From Planctomycetota bacterium (GTDB taxonomy: Bacteria > Planctomycetota > Phycisphaerae > Sedimentisphaerales > Anaerobacaceae), in contig DUZJ01000031.1 of the NCBI GenBank assembly GCA_013349615.1, positions 1 through 36,071 on the forward strand: a DNA stretch of 36,071 nucleotides. The letters are read 5' to 3'. The notes under the pieces were generated by a model, which was given only the letters and a program-made list of their open reading frames with translations, did not search any database and was not told the DNA's origin. Positions 24,608-33,440 of the stretch are shown here, in pieces; within the stretch, counting starts at the first letter, position 1; every line of letters starts with the position of its first letter. Made by a program: the position numbers and the translations under genes.

Positions 24608-25693
24608 ATGAGCGAAAAGAAGAAATTTAAAGGACCGTGGATACAGCGGGCTTTCATTATGCTTCTGGGCGTAGTCCTTGCCGTCCTCTTATATTGGCTG
24701 CTCGGCTTTATCACAAAGGACATAGGGTCCATACGTGGGCCGGACTTCTCTAAAGTGCAGGCGGAATATGTAGATAACCAGCTTGTTAAAAAACAGGAAG
24801 GCCTGAAGGAAAATCTGGATGACACCAGGGAAAATATAAGAAACAAACGGGAACTGCAGTCCATACTCAGAAACAGCACAGACAGCTTGCAAAATACGAT
24901 AAATCAATTGCTCTCTATTCAAAAGCAAAGCATTGAAAAAGAACTTGTTTTTTCCGAAGAAAACCAGCAAAACCTTACTGAAAGCCAGAAGGTTTTTCTC
25001 GAGAACCAAAAACAGTACCAGGCCCTCAACAACGAAATTGCCCAGCTCACCAAACAGCAGCGTAAAGTGGAAAAAGATTTGGTCTCCGTCTCCAAACAGG
25101 TAAGAACGCAGCGGGAGCTTGCAGCAGCCGAATACCGCAGCCTGATGACCAGGCACCGATGGAAGCTTGCAGCATGGAAACTGGCTGTTATGATACCGAT
25201 ATTCCTGATTACAGCCTGGTTTTTCATAAAGAAGCGTACCGGCCCATTCTGGCCTATAGTCTACGCCGCCTTCATCGCCGCTTTCGTCAGAATCTCACTC
25301 ATCGTACACGAATACTTCCCCAAAAAGTATTTCAAGTACATAGCGCTGGCCGTAATCATCGCCATCGTTCTGAGGCTCTTGGTCTATATGATAAAAAGGA
25401 TTATCGCTCCGAAAAAGGACTGGATATTAAAGCAGTACCAGGAAGCCTACGACAAAAACGTCTGTCCAATCTGTGGCAAACCTATTCGCACCGGACCATT
25501 GCGTTATGCGGTAGGGGGCAAACGCAAAGGTTTGTTCTTGTTAGCAGGGCAGGGAACAGAGGCCGCTACGCAGCAGCCTTATACCTGCCCATCCTGTGGG
25601 ACAGAGCTTTACGGCAAATGTGATAAATGCAGTAACATTCGCCACTCCCTGTTGCCCTTCTGCGAACACTGTGGAAATGAAAAGCCGGATTAG
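24608..25693 (+). CDS. Membrane protein with long coiled coil and C-terminal zinc ribbons
   Basis: A 361-residue protein. A basic start leads into a membrane segment (residues about 14-36, AFIMLLGVVLAVLLYWLLG). A long charged coiled coil (about 50-175, rich in Gln, Lys and Glu) follows, then three more hydrophobic segments (about 190-260). A cytoplasmic-looking tail holds zinc-ribbon cysteine pairs: CPICG, CPSCG, CDKC and CEHCG. Four pairs would form two zinc sites. The coiled coil lies between membrane segment 1 and the later segments, so it probably faces the periplasm. The gene follows the receiver by ten bases and may be its output or target. No family is recognised; a mechanical or signalling role is speculation. 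Confidence 0.8.
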   Translation: MSEKKKFKGPWIQRAFIMLLGVVLAVLLYWLLGFITKDIGSIRGPDFSKVQAEYVDNQLVKKQEGLKENLDDTRENIRNKRELQSILRNSTDSLQNTINQLLSIQKQSIEKELVFSEENQQNLTESQKVFLENQKQYQALNNEIAQLTKQQRKVEKDLVSVSKQVRTQRELAAAEYRSLMTRHRWKLAAWKLAVMIPIFLITAWFFIKKRTGPFWPIVYAAFIAAFVRISLIVHEYFPKKYFKYIALAVIIAIVLRLLVYMIKRIIAPKKDWILKQYQEAYDKNVCPICGKPIRTGPLRYAVGGKRKGLFLLAGQGTEAATQQPYTCPSCGTELYGKCDKCSNIRHSLLPFCEHCGNEKPD

Positions 25694-26074
25694 TACCAAA
25701 GAGCAACATCACAACAAAAAATACCGGCAGGATGTCGTCTTATAATTTGCTGCTTGAGCCTCGAATTTCGATGTTTGGCTCTATACGTCCTTGATGGGGC
25801 AGGCCGGTGGAAAACCCGATAAAAAACTGTCCCAATGTATCAGGCCTCCTGACGATATACGCAATACGATACACGCAGCACAGTATTAGAATCGCAACAA
25901 ACCATATATCACACACAATCGCCACATACCCCGGCCAAAAAACACCTGCCTGACCAATTGACAAAACAAGGATTTAATAAGCCTGTTTATGTTGTCGATA
26001 TCTTTAATGTAACGGAGACAGGGATTCGTATCTCGTAGCTTCTATCTCACCGGATGAGACACGAGATACGACAG
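25694..26074. other. Intergenic region, repeat-bearing, no supported gene
   Basis: This 380-base gap contains ACGATATACGCAATACGA (25852-25869), which also occurs exactly at 23639-23656, and an 11-bp perfect inverted repeat at 26026-26071. A 74-codon minus-strand frame (25740-25964) spans the shared 18-mer and is not convincing as a gene. A TTGACA lies near 25959 but has no well-spaced -10 box. Confidence 0.5.
26026..26071. repeat. Inverted repeat at the start of the TPR gene
   Basis: TCGTATCTCGT (26026-26036) is the exact reverse complement of ACGAGATACGA (26061-26071). Inside, TCTCA and TGAGA form a second 5-bp stem around CCGGA. The first in-frame ATG of the TPR gene (26054) lies in this structure, so a transcript starting upstream would hide it. 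Confidence 0.6.
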
Positions 26075-27715
26075 ATGAGTGACGGGCTTATGAGTAGATT
26101 ACTGGAAATCCTCGGCAGGGCGATAACCGTCGACACGGCCGATTTGATAGGGCACTGGCTGGAGGCGGTCAAGCTCCAAAAAGACGATGCCGAATCTCCG
26201 CAATATCAGCAGATAAATAAAATCATTGAACTCCTCGGCGACAGGAAATTGGATGCCGCCCAGGAGCAGATAAAGCTATATCTTTTTGAAAACCCCTCCT
26301 GCACTCGCGGACGTCTGGCAGCCGCAGCGGTATGTCTGCATAAGAACCAAATCCAAAATGCTATCGAAGAGCTAAACTCAGTCTATATGCGACAGCCGAA
26401 CAATACAATGGCCCTTTACGCCCTTGGATATTGTTATGAACGACTTGGAAAGGAGGCCCAGGCCATCGAATTTTATCAGGATTGTCTCAAGTTCAAGAGC
26501 TATTTGCAGCTTCCCGCTCAAAGACTTGCTGCAATTTATTTCAAAAATAGTCAGATGGAAAACGCTACAGAGCAATACGAGCTAATGAGTAATGAATATC
26601 CTGACGACATATCGACACTTATCACGCTCGGGCATTTATATATTGCAGGCGCCAGATACACAAAAGCCATTGAAACATTTAACACCGCAATTTTAATACA
26701 TCCCGGCAATTTTTATGCTGATGACGATGATATAGACCACCTTATTGCCGATGGCCAACTTTACGAAGCGCTCGAGCATCTTGACCATTTATTGCAGGAG
26801 CAGTCGGACAGGCCGGATTTGATTACGAAGAATGCGGATGTTCTTAGTATGTTGGGAGCTACCACTGAGGCTGTTTCGCAATACGAAGAAGCGATGCGGG
26901 TTTGCCCCGATTTCCTCGAAGCGGCTATTAAGCTTGGGACGCAATATTTGCAGCTAAACGCCGAGCAGCACGCAGCAAAGCAATTCAACAGGGCGGTCGA
27001 AATAAACGACAGAATAGTGGATGCGTATATTGGCCTGGCAACCGCCCAGAAATTAGCCGGCAGTATCTCAGAGGCCTTGGGGACATTATCGTTGGCAGCG
27101 GCTATTCAGCCAAACAGCTCGTTCTTGTTTGCTGAGACAGCTACCTTGCAATTCAAGGCACGGTTTGGACAGAAGTTCCCTGTTCCTAATGGGCACGATT
27201 CCGCCAGCCTAATCGAGGCTGTTATTTGTGCACATAAGAAGCAAATCGGCCGTCGGCCGCAGAATCCGGACCTGCACTATAGACTGGGTGTCCTAATGAT
27301 GAGTGTCGCACGCTTAAGCGAGGCCCTTAACTCATTTCAGGCTGCTTTGAAGATAAACCCAACTTATCACCGCGCCAGCAGCAAACTGGCCGTCTGTTTG
27401 TTTGAGCTTTCACAGAAAGAGCTGGCACTGAAACAACTCACCGCGCCTGACTATCTCGATAAGGATACCCTTGAGCTGCACTATAAAGTTGCTCTGTTGT
27501 ACTGCGACAAGCTAAAGTTTGCATCTTCGCTCATTAACCTTGACCGTTTATTAGAGGACAACTTTGCATCCGTCGATGCAACAGTTAACATTTCAATAGT
27601 GCTTCAAAATTTAGGCTTGTTGGACAGGGTGGCTACTACGTGGGATAATCTGTCAGACACCGCCAACCAGGCAGTAAATTCCAATCATCCGTTTTTACCA
27701 GGCCAGCCTTATTAG
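26075..27715 (+). CDS. Tetratricopeptide repeat (TPR) protein
   Basis: A 546-residue soluble protein made of helix pairs with TPR spacing. Clear units include ALYALGYCYERLGKEAQAIE, TLITLGHLYIAGARYTKAIE, LSMLGATTEAVSQYEEAMRV, EAAIKLGTQYLQLNAEQHAA and LHYRLGVLMMSVARLSEALN with FQAALKINP. There is no signal peptide, membrane segment or enzymatic domain. It probably serves as a protein-interaction scaffold. I chose ATG 26075 because the earlier ATG 26054 lies inside an inverted repeat; neither has a clear ribosome site, and ATG 26090 is also possible. Neighbours give no strong clue: it stands alone between the signalling cluster and the FloA operon. Confidence 0.85.
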   Translation: MSDGLMSRLLEILGRAITVDTADLIGHWLEAVKLQKDDAESPQYQQINKIIELLGDRKLDAAQEQIKLYLFENPSCTRGRLAAAAVCLHKNQIQNAIEELNSVYMRQPNNTMALYALGYCYERLGKEAQAIEFYQDCLKFKSYLQLPAQRLAAIYFKNSQMENATEQYELMSNEYPDDISTLITLGHLYIAGARYTKAIETFNTAILIHPGNFYADDDDIDHLIADGQLYEALEHLDHLLQEQSDRPDLITKNADVLSMLGATTEAVSQYEEAMRVCPDFLEAAIKLGTQYLQLNAEQHAAKQFNRAVEINDRIVDAYIGLATAQKLAGSISEALGTLSLAAAIQPNSSFLFAETATLQFKARFGQKFPVPNGHDSASLIEAVICAHKKQIGRRPQNPDLHYRLGVLMMSVARLSEALNSFQAALKINPTYHRASSKLAVCLFELSQKELALKQLTAPDYLDKDTLELHYKVALLYCDKLKFASSLINLDRLLEDNFASVDATVNISIVLQNLGLLDRVATTWDNLSDTANQAVNSNHPFLPGQPY

Positions 27716-28272
27716 AAATTGTCTAAGACGAGCAATTATATCATTATATGAGCAAAAACACGCAAATAGACTATCTCAACAAAATTCCTGAATGAAACAT
27801 AACATATCTTATGGGACGTATGATATTGCCCAAAAGTCAAAACGCCCGGCTAAAGGTGTTAAAAACTTTTGTTGATTTTTTTACTTCTTTGATTGCTTCA
27901 CTTCTTTTGCCATCTTACGAAGAAATTGAGCTGCTTCTTCACGGTTAGGCACAAAGACACCCGAGACTACCACCAAGCTTATACCAATAAATCCATCCTC
28001 CAATAACCTTTTGGACTGAAATTCCTCTTTCTTTACTGACCTGTATTATTTCGTGCAGTTGCATGTCAAGCAATTTTCGCTAACTCATTTTCTTTGACAT
28101 TTATACCCTTTGGATTTGTTTATATTTACCGTCTGGCACAAGCCGAGTGCTTGTTTTGTTATCCAGCGTTCTTTTGTCCCGTGGGCTGGTATTTGATATG
28201 ATGATTGCTGCCGCTCGCCCATCAAACCAAAAATCAGAATGGCGAAGCCTTATATGATATGTTACCAGATGT
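27716..28272. other. Intergenic region with decayed small frames
   Basis: This 557-base gap has no intact gene. On the minus strand it holds a start-less 54-codon frame (27881-28045) that looks protein-like, a partly overlapping shorter frame beginning MQLHEIIQVSKERGISVQKV, and a 64-codon frame at 28101-28295 that overlaps the end of the next gene. The structure suggests decay of one or more small genes or simple intergenic drift. Confidence 0.45.
27881..28045 (-). pseudogene. Start-less small coding remnant
   Basis: The frame encodes KKEEFQSKRLLEDGFIGISL, then VVVSGVFVPNREEAAQFLRK and MAKEVKQSKK before TAA. It looks like the end of a real small protein (hydrophobic core plus basic helix), but there is no ATG or GTG near its beginning; an upstream stop is at 28046-28048. 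A second frame on the same strand (MQLHEIIQVSKERGIS) overlaps it as if one gene had been split by a frameshift. Function unknown. Confidence 0.3.
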
Positions 28273-28911
28273 CTAAAGTCCGATAACCTGACCATTTGGG
28301 CCTCGCAGCGACAAAGGCCTGCCTAAAATTTCATAATGTAGAATCGCCCTTTTTAGCTCATCAGGGTCGGAATAATCTAATAGGATTTCGGCCAAATGCT
28401 TTGCCTGCGGTATTTCTGCCGGGGCACTAACGCGCTTAGCTCCCATCTCTTTGATAGCTTTTGTAGTAAACTCCGGTAGTTCTTGGAGTTTCGGCCCAAC
28501 TTGCCGAGTATGCGGCCCTAATTTTGCTTTTTCCATCGGCTCCAAAGCAGGAATCTGGGTAACACTTTCGGTTTTAGCAGCGACTTTCTGCGCAGTGGGC
28601 TGAGGACGCGCCAGCTTTCTTTGTGGCTGTTTGGCCTGCAATTGGCGCTGATTTTGCAGCTCAGCCTCAAGAGCAAGTCGAATCTTTTGAAATGGTCCTT
28701 TAGGCAAGCCCTTGATACCCTCTGCAGGTTTACCTTCCGGCTTTTGGCTCAATTCCTCCCCCCCTGTTTTCTCTTCAGCCTTTTTTGCTCTTGTTGCTTT
28801 GAGGATACCACCAATAGCCCAGATAATCGCCAGGAACACTATGAACAGTATGTTCCCCCAGCCTTTTCTCTCCCGAGCGGCTAAGATTATTTGCGCTAAA
28901 ACCTCAATCAT
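28273..28911 (-). CDS. Single-pass membrane protein in the FloA operon, unknown function
   Basis: A 212-residue protein with one membrane segment (about residues 18-38, WGNILFIVFLAIIWAIGGIL). A long Lys/Gln/Pro-rich disordered linker follows, then a compact C-terminal segment (LAEILLDYSDPDELKRAILH, then YEILGRPLSLRG) that looks conserved. It is the last gene of a four-gene minus-strand operon with two NfeD proteins and FloA, 48 bases after floA. I chose ATG 28911 with GGTGA five bases upstream; GTG codons at 28920 and 28923 are alternatives. The position suggests a membrane-microdomain or protein-quality partner of FloA. This is inferred from neighbours only. Confidence 0.75.
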   Translation of the reverse strand: MIEVLAQIILAARERKGWGNILFIVFLAIIWAIGGILKATRAKKAEEKTGGEELSQKPEGKPAEGIKGLPKGPFQKIRLALEAELQNQRQLQAKQPQRKLARPQPTAQKVAAKTESVTQIPALEPMEKAKLGPHTRQVGPKLQELPEFTTKAIKEMGAKRVSAPAEIPQAKHLAEILLDYSDPDELKRAILHYEILGRPLSLRGPNGQVIGL

Positions 28912-28959
28912 ATTTTTCACCACAAAATTCCATCACGCACCGAGTATCGAGCATCGAGA

Positions 28960-29973
28960 CTACTCTTTCTTCTTCGGCTTTGCGATGGAGTCTCTCATCT
29001 CGGTATCAGCCATAATGTTCTTCATTCGATAGTAGTCCATAACGCCGAGATTGCCCTTCCTGAAGGCATCAGCCATAGCTAAAGGCACCTTGGATTCGTT
29101 TTCGACAACGAGTGCCCGCATTTCCTGTTCGCGTGCGACTGCCATTGCCCGGCGTTTTTCCGCCTCGGCCTTTGCCCTTCGCATATCGGCTTCGGCCTGG
29201 GCCGCTTGAAGTTGCGCCCCCACATTCTCGCCTACATCGACATCGGCAATATCTATTGAAAGAATCTCAAAAGCCGTGCCCGCATCGAGTCCCTTGGACA
29301 AGACTGACTTGGAAATATTGTCCGGATTTTCTAAAACTGATTTGTAGGTTATCGCGCTGCCGATAGTGGTAACAATTCCTTCGCCGACGCGGGCAATAAT
29401 CGTTTCTTCAGTTGCTCCTCCAATCAGCCTTTCGATATTGGCACGAACAGTTACCCGTGCCTTTGCTCTCAACTGGATGCCGTCCTGGGCAACAGCGTCC
29501 ACGGTGCCTCTGCTCTTTGCTGGGTCGGGGCAATCTATCACCCTCGGATTTACGCTCGTCTGGACCGCTTCGAGAATGTCCCGGCCTGCCAAATCGATTG
29601 CAGTGGCCGTTTTCAATGTCAAATCGATATTTGCCCTGTTCGCAGCGATCAAAGCACGCACAACATTTTGGACCCGACCCCCGGCCAGATAATGGCTCTC
29701 TAAATCCCGCGTAGTCAGCGTAAGACCTGCCTGGATCGCCGTTATCTTGCTCAGAACTATCGTCCGCGTATCGACCTTTCGCAGCCACATCCCGATAAGC
29801 TCCGAGAATTTTACATCAGCTCGGGACAGTTTCGCCTGCAGCCACAACCGGAAGAACTTTAAGAACAGCAGAAAGACCACTAACACTACAAGGATAAGTA
29901 TGACCAAAAGTACCACCCCGATAGTTCTTGTCCAGTCGGCTGCCGCTAAGATTATATTTGTTAAGTTATACAT
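28960..29973 (-). CDS. floA: Flotillin-like protein FloA
   Basis: A 337-residue protein of the bacterial flotillin FloA family (formerly UPF0365/YqfA), a membrane-microdomain scaffold. Residues about 16-42 form the single hydrophobic anchor ([20 protein letters not shown]). The SPFH-type region follows ([59 protein letters not shown]), then an Ala/Glu/Lys/Arg-rich coiled coil ([20 protein letters not shown]) and the end ([20 protein letters not shown]). The length is normal for the family. It lies 15 bases after the short NfeD gene. NfeD plus FloA pairing is known from Bacillus (yqeZ-floA) and many phyla, and is strong support. Confidence 0.96.
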   Translation of the reverse strand: MYNLTNIILAAADWTRTIGVVLLVILILVVLVVFLLFLKFFRLWLQAKLSRADVKFSELIGMWLRKVDTRTIVLSKITAIQAGLTLTTRDLESHYLAGGRVQNVVRALIAANRANIDLTLKTATAIDLAGRDILEAVQTSVNPRVIDCPDPAKSRGTVDAVAQDGIQLRAKARVTVRANIERLIGGATEETIIARVGEGIVTTIGSAITYKSVLENPDNISKSVLSKGLDAGTAFEILSIDIADVDVGENVGAQLQAAQAEADMRRAKAEAEKRRAMAVAREQEMRALVVENESKVPLAMADAFRKGNLGVMDYYRMKNIMADTEMRDSIAKPKKKE

Positions 29974-29988
29974 CTTTTTGCCCTTTCA

Positions 29989-30486
29989 TTAACTTTCTTC
30001 TACTTCTATTTCACGAACGGTAAGCTGTGTGCTCTCTACGTTAATGACCTTGACCTTCTTGTCCTTATCAACATAACCGCCTTCGGCTACACATTCAACC
30101 CTTTCTCCTGAAAAATCGCACATTCCCACCGGCCGCAGCGGCGTCAGAACGACGCCCACGGCACCAAGAAGCTCTTTTAGTTCCTCTGTATCCGGTATTG
30201 CATCGCCCTGCTGCCGTACTGGTGGCGTCAGCGTGACGGCTTTACCAAACCTGGTTTTCGGGAATATTTTGTAAGCGAAACCCAAAACCGATGGTATCAT
30301 TATTAAGGCAATAACCACCCCTATCCAGCCCGCCGTACTGCTGTGGCGAAAGAATATCGCTGCGCCGCCAATCACACAGGCGAGGGCGAAGATACTTATT
30401 ATGCCTCCACTCGGCACAAATACTTCAGCGATTATCATCGCCGCACAAGCAAAATACAAAAAAACAGCAAAAACAAGCCACCACAT
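29989..30486 (-). CDS. Short NfeD-like membrane protein
   Basis: A 165-residue protein with two or three membrane segments (VFAVFLYFACAAMIIAEVFV; ISIFALACVIGGAAIFF; IGVVIALIMIPSVLGFAY) and a C-terminal NfeD-type OB fold (LLGAVGVVLTPLRPVGMCDF; ERVECVAEGGYVDKDKKVKV). It lacks the protease domain that the neighbouring NfeD carries. ATG 30486 follows TAGGAGT by about seven bases. It lies 10 bases after the long NfeD gene and 15 before floA. Such short NfeD proteins are thought to interact with flotillin-type proteins in membrane microdomains. Confidence 0.9.
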   Translation of the reverse strand: MWWLVFAVFLYFACAAMIIAEVFVPSGGIISIFALACVIGGAAIFFRHSSTAGWIGVVIALIMIPSVLGFAYKIFPKTRFGKAVTLTPPVRQQGDAIPDTEELKELLGAVGVVLTPLRPVGMCDFSGERVECVAEGGYVDKDKKVKVINVESTQLTVREIEVEES

Positions 30487-30496
30487 AAGTTTACTC

Positions 30497-32059
30497 CTAT
30501 GATTGATTTCCTACTGCTTTGACTACGACTCTGTTACCCTGAATTTCTATTATCTCAACTTTGGTGCCTGTGTCAAGGAACTCTGCTTCTGCGACAACAT
30601 CAACTATTGCATTGCCGAATTTTGCCTTTCCCGTCGGCCGCAGTGTTGAAATTACCTCTCCGAGCCCGCCTACATTTACGCTTATAGTTTTACTTTCCGG
30701 CGGAATGGTCATACTGACCTCAAATTCAGTGCCCTGCTTTGCAGCGGTCGGTACCAGTATCAGCCCGCTGAGGAACTGCAACTTAGGCAGGTACTTTGCC
30801 AGCAGCCACGCCAGAACAACGAATCCTACGAAGCCGACCGATAGTCCAAGGACCCCATCTGTGAAATCCTTCCATGCAAAAGCGTCTCTGGGCCAGGGCA
30901 GTTCATCCGGCGGATTTTTGATGAGCATACCGAATAAACCGAATAATATGCACGTTATGCCCAGAAATCCTGCAATACCAAACCCGGGCAGAACGAAGAT
31001 TTCAATCATCAGCAAAAGAAAACCTATGACAAATAATGCTACTTCCACCCAGTTAGCCAAGTCAACAAGGTATTTGCTACCGATTATAATCACAAAACAG
31101 ATAACCGCTGCCAGCCCCGGCAGCCCGACGCCCGGCGTGTTAAATTCAATATAAACTCCTAACATGGCCAGCATAATAAGTACAGCCATCACCGCCGGAG
31201 AGTTTAACCATCGCACCATCTCTTCCGACCAGAGTGTCTTGAGCACCATCGGCTCGCCGGCGAAGGTTACGCCGTCACGTTCAGCCAAAAACGCTAGCGC
31301 ACCCGCCCTGTCTTTGACCACCGCCCGTGCTATGCCGTATTCAAGAGCATCAGAAGCGATTAGCGTTAGCAACTGGTCGTCTCTGACGGCCAATTCTTTG
31401 TTGTCGAGGTCATACTTATTCGGGTCTTTAGGCAACTGGTCAGTCTCAAAAAATTCGTATTTCCCCGTTGTTATATTCTTGACCCTGTGCACCTCAATTT
31501 GCATTGTCACCATCGCTCTGAGCAATGCTTGAGGATAACCGTTTGCTTTAGCGGCACGGTCGAAAATGCCGCGGATAAAACTTTCGGCTTTTTCCCGCTC
31601 GACACCTTCAAGCTTTTGATTGGGCACAATTGTCATTGGTGCACAATCACCTATTGTGGCATTCTCGAGCATTATTATGTCGTGGCAATGGACACTTATC
31701 ATTGCCCCCGCCGACATCGCCTCCGTAGTTATGTAGGCGACTGTGTGCGCTTCCTTGCCCGCCTTGAGAAAATATTTGGATATTTCGTCCGCGGCAGAAA
31801 CCAGTCCCCCGTAAGTGCTTATCTCGTAGATAAGGTATTCTGCCTCCTGACCTATCGCGAATTCGGTCCGCCGGTGAATCGATTCGTACAGCCCGTCATC
31901 AATCATACCCTTGCAGACGATTATCGCCGCTTTTACACTTGGCGCCTCCGTCGGGACATTATTTACATCACCGATGCTTGCCCCCTGTCCATACAGACCA
32001 CGAAGCAGCAACAGCACGCACACCAAAACAAACCCAAATTTCCAAACCCACTTTTTCAT
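30497..32059 (-). CDS. NfeD family membrane-bound serine protease (ClpP class)
   Basis: A 520-residue protein with a signal peptide or anchor (residues about 7-25). A ClpP-class protease domain follows, with the catalytic Ser at 116 (TTEAMSAGAMISV) and Lys at 157 (EREKAESF). The 41-residue Ser-Lys spacing equals that of the Pyrococcus 1510-N protease (S97, K138). A cluster of membrane segments (about 290-420) precedes an NfeD OB fold at the C-terminus (IPPESKTISVNVGGLGEVIS, KVEIIEIQGNRVVVKAV). It is the first gene of the NfeD-NfeD-FloA operon. Relatives cleave membrane proteins such as stomatin C-termini; FloA is the natural candidate substrate here, by inference. Confidence 0.93.
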   Translation of the reverse strand: MKKWVWKFGFVLVCVLLLLRGLYGQGASIGDVNNVPTEAPSVKAAIIVCKGMIDDGLYESIHRRTEFAIGQEAEYLIYEISTYGGLVSAADEISKYFLKAGKEAHTVAYITTEAMSAGAMISVHCHDIIMLENATIGDCAPMTIVPNQKLEGVEREKAESFIRGIFDRAAKANGYPQALLRAMVTMQIEVHRVKNITTGKYEFFETDQLPKDPNKYDLDNKELAVRDDQLLTLIASDALEYGIARAVVKDRAGALAFLAERDGVTFAGEPMVLKTLWSEEMVRWLNSPAVMAVLIMLAMLGVYIEFNTPGVGLPGLAAVICFVIIIGSKYLVDLANWVEVALFVIGFLLLMIEIFVLPGFGIAGFLGITCILFGLFGMLIKNPPDELPWPRDAFAWKDFTDGVLGLSVGFVGFVVLAWLLAKYLPKLQFLSGLILVPTAAKQGTEFEVSMTIPPESKTISVNVGGLGEVISTLRPTGKAKFGNAIVDVVAEAEFLDTGTKVEIIEIQGNRVVVKAVGNQS

Positions 32060-32159
32060 ATATGGAATTGTACCTTAATATCTGCGATAATGCAAAGTCC
32101 AAAATCCAGGCTGTAGAATAAGTTTTTTACCCCACATTTTTGCTTTTTGATATTCGATT

Positions 32160-33278
32160 TTAGTGGGCCAGTTTACATAAAATCGCCACGCCCTGCTGTA
32201 TCTTCTCATCGCTGGTTGCGTAGCTTATCCTGAAATGCGTATCTTTCTCGCTGAACACATTGCCGGGTATAATGAGCACATTATTCTTAATCGCTTTCTC
32301 CACGAATTCCGTACCTGAGCCGCCCGGTGCTTTAACGAACGCATAAAACGCTCCGCCCGGCTTGACCAGCTCAAACTTGTCTTTTAAGCCCTCATAAATA
32401 AGGTCTCGTTTCTTCCTGTACTCGTCAACGAAGCTGGTAACATCATAATCAAGCGCAGCTATAGCCGCCTTTTGGAAAGGAGTCGGCGCACAAACAAACG
32501 TGTACTGCTGTATCTTGGTCATCTCTTCGACCACATCTCTTAGAGACTCTCCAGCCGCAACGTAACCCAGCCTCCACCCCGTCATCGCATAAGGCTTGCT
32601 GAAACCCCGCAGGACAAGAGCTTTATCATAATAATTGCCGATACTTGTGCACTTGTTACCGTAGCAGAATTTCTCGTATATTTCATCTGTCAGTATGACC
32701 ACATCCTTTGCGGCTGCAATCTCACCAAGTGCCTTTATCTGCTGCGCCGAATACACAAGCCCTGTCGGATTGCAAGGCGAATTGAGTATAATCAGCTTGG
32801 TCTTGTCGGTTATGCTGTCGGCTATCTTCTCGACAGGAAGTTCAAAGTCCGGATAGCTGTCGACAAAAACGCACTGCCCCCCTAACATATTCACCAGGTG
32901 CTTGTACATCACAAAATACGGGTCCGGTATAATCACCTCGTCACCGGGATTGACAATCGCCATAAAAGCTAACAGCAGCCCCCCGCTGACGCCACTGGTT
33001 ACAAGCACCGCCGGCCGCGCCCAGCCGAACTCCTCTTTTATCTGCCCGGCGATTTTTTCACGCAGCAGACTATCACCCACCGTTTGTGAATATTTATTCT
33101 GCCCCGCCTTGATTGCTTTGATTGCTTCGTCTTTTAACGGCTCGGGCACATCGAAATCCGGCTGGCCTATCGAAAAATTCACCGGGTCCGCCAGCTCCGC
33201 ACCCAGAGCAAACACCTTCCGAATCCCGCTCGCATCAATAAGCCTCGTTCGTTTCGCAATAATCTCTTTCATTTTCAT
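32160..33278 (-). CDS. Aspartate-type aminotransferase (class I/II, PLP)
   Basis: A 372-residue cytoplasmic PLP enzyme. The Schiff-base Lys is at about 228 in LRGFSKPYAMTGWRLGY, the family's PNPTG-type loop reads LNSPCNPTGLVY, the Asp and Tyr that contact PLP lie in VILTDEIYEKF, and FRISYATS near the end carries the carboxylate-binding Arg. I chose ATG 33278 (MKMKEIIAKRTRLID) because relatives begin close to that sequence; the frame can be extended to 33314 but gains no domain, and no strong ribosome site is visible. Class I members of this type move amino groups between aspartate or aromatic amino acids and 2-oxo acids. It lies 100 bases upstream of the NfeD operon on the same strand and may be independent. 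Confidence 0.92.
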   Translation of the reverse strand: MKMKEIIAKRTRLIDASGIRKVFALGAELADPVNFSIGQPDFDVPEPLKDEAIKAIKAGQNKYSQTVGDSLLREKIAGQIKEEFGWARPAVLVTSGVSGGLLLAFMAIVNPGDEVIIPDPYFVMYKHLVNMLGGQCVFVDSYPDFELPVEKIADSITDKTKLIILNSPCNPTGLVYSAQQIKALGEIAAAKDVVILTDEIYEKFCYGNKCTSIGNYYDKALVLRGFSKPYAMTGWRLGYVAAGESLRDVVEEMTKIQQYTFVCAPTPFQKAAIAALDYDVTSFVDEYRKKRDLIYEGLKDKFELVKPGGAFYAFVKAPGGSGTEFVEKAIKNNVLIIPGNVFSEKDTHFRISYATSDEKIQQGVAILCKLAH

Positions 33279-33440
33279 TTGCTTGTATAATACCGAAATC
33301 CACCGAATAATCAATCACCAATAATCTTTAAATCATTTGTGCTTGCATTCGACGGGCAAACTTGGTATCTTATTGAACTAAAGATTTAGTGTCCTGGAAT
33401 CTCGATTAACAATTTCCTTTTACCGCAGGAGGAACCAAAA

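Noticed and set aside
25740..25964. 74-codon minus-strand frame with a hydrophobic stretch
   Set aside because: It spans the 18-base sequence repeated at 23639-23656 and so is partly repeat DNA; no clear ribosome site or homology sign.
28101..28295. 64-codon minus-strand frame just downstream of the FloA operon
   Set aside because: It overlaps the end of the preceding gene in another frame, has no ribosome site and no recognisable pattern.
32060..32110. Possible promoter before the NfeD operon (TTGGAC then TATTAA, 16 bases apart)
   Set aside because: Only about half of the consensus positions match; not better than chance in AT-rich DNA.
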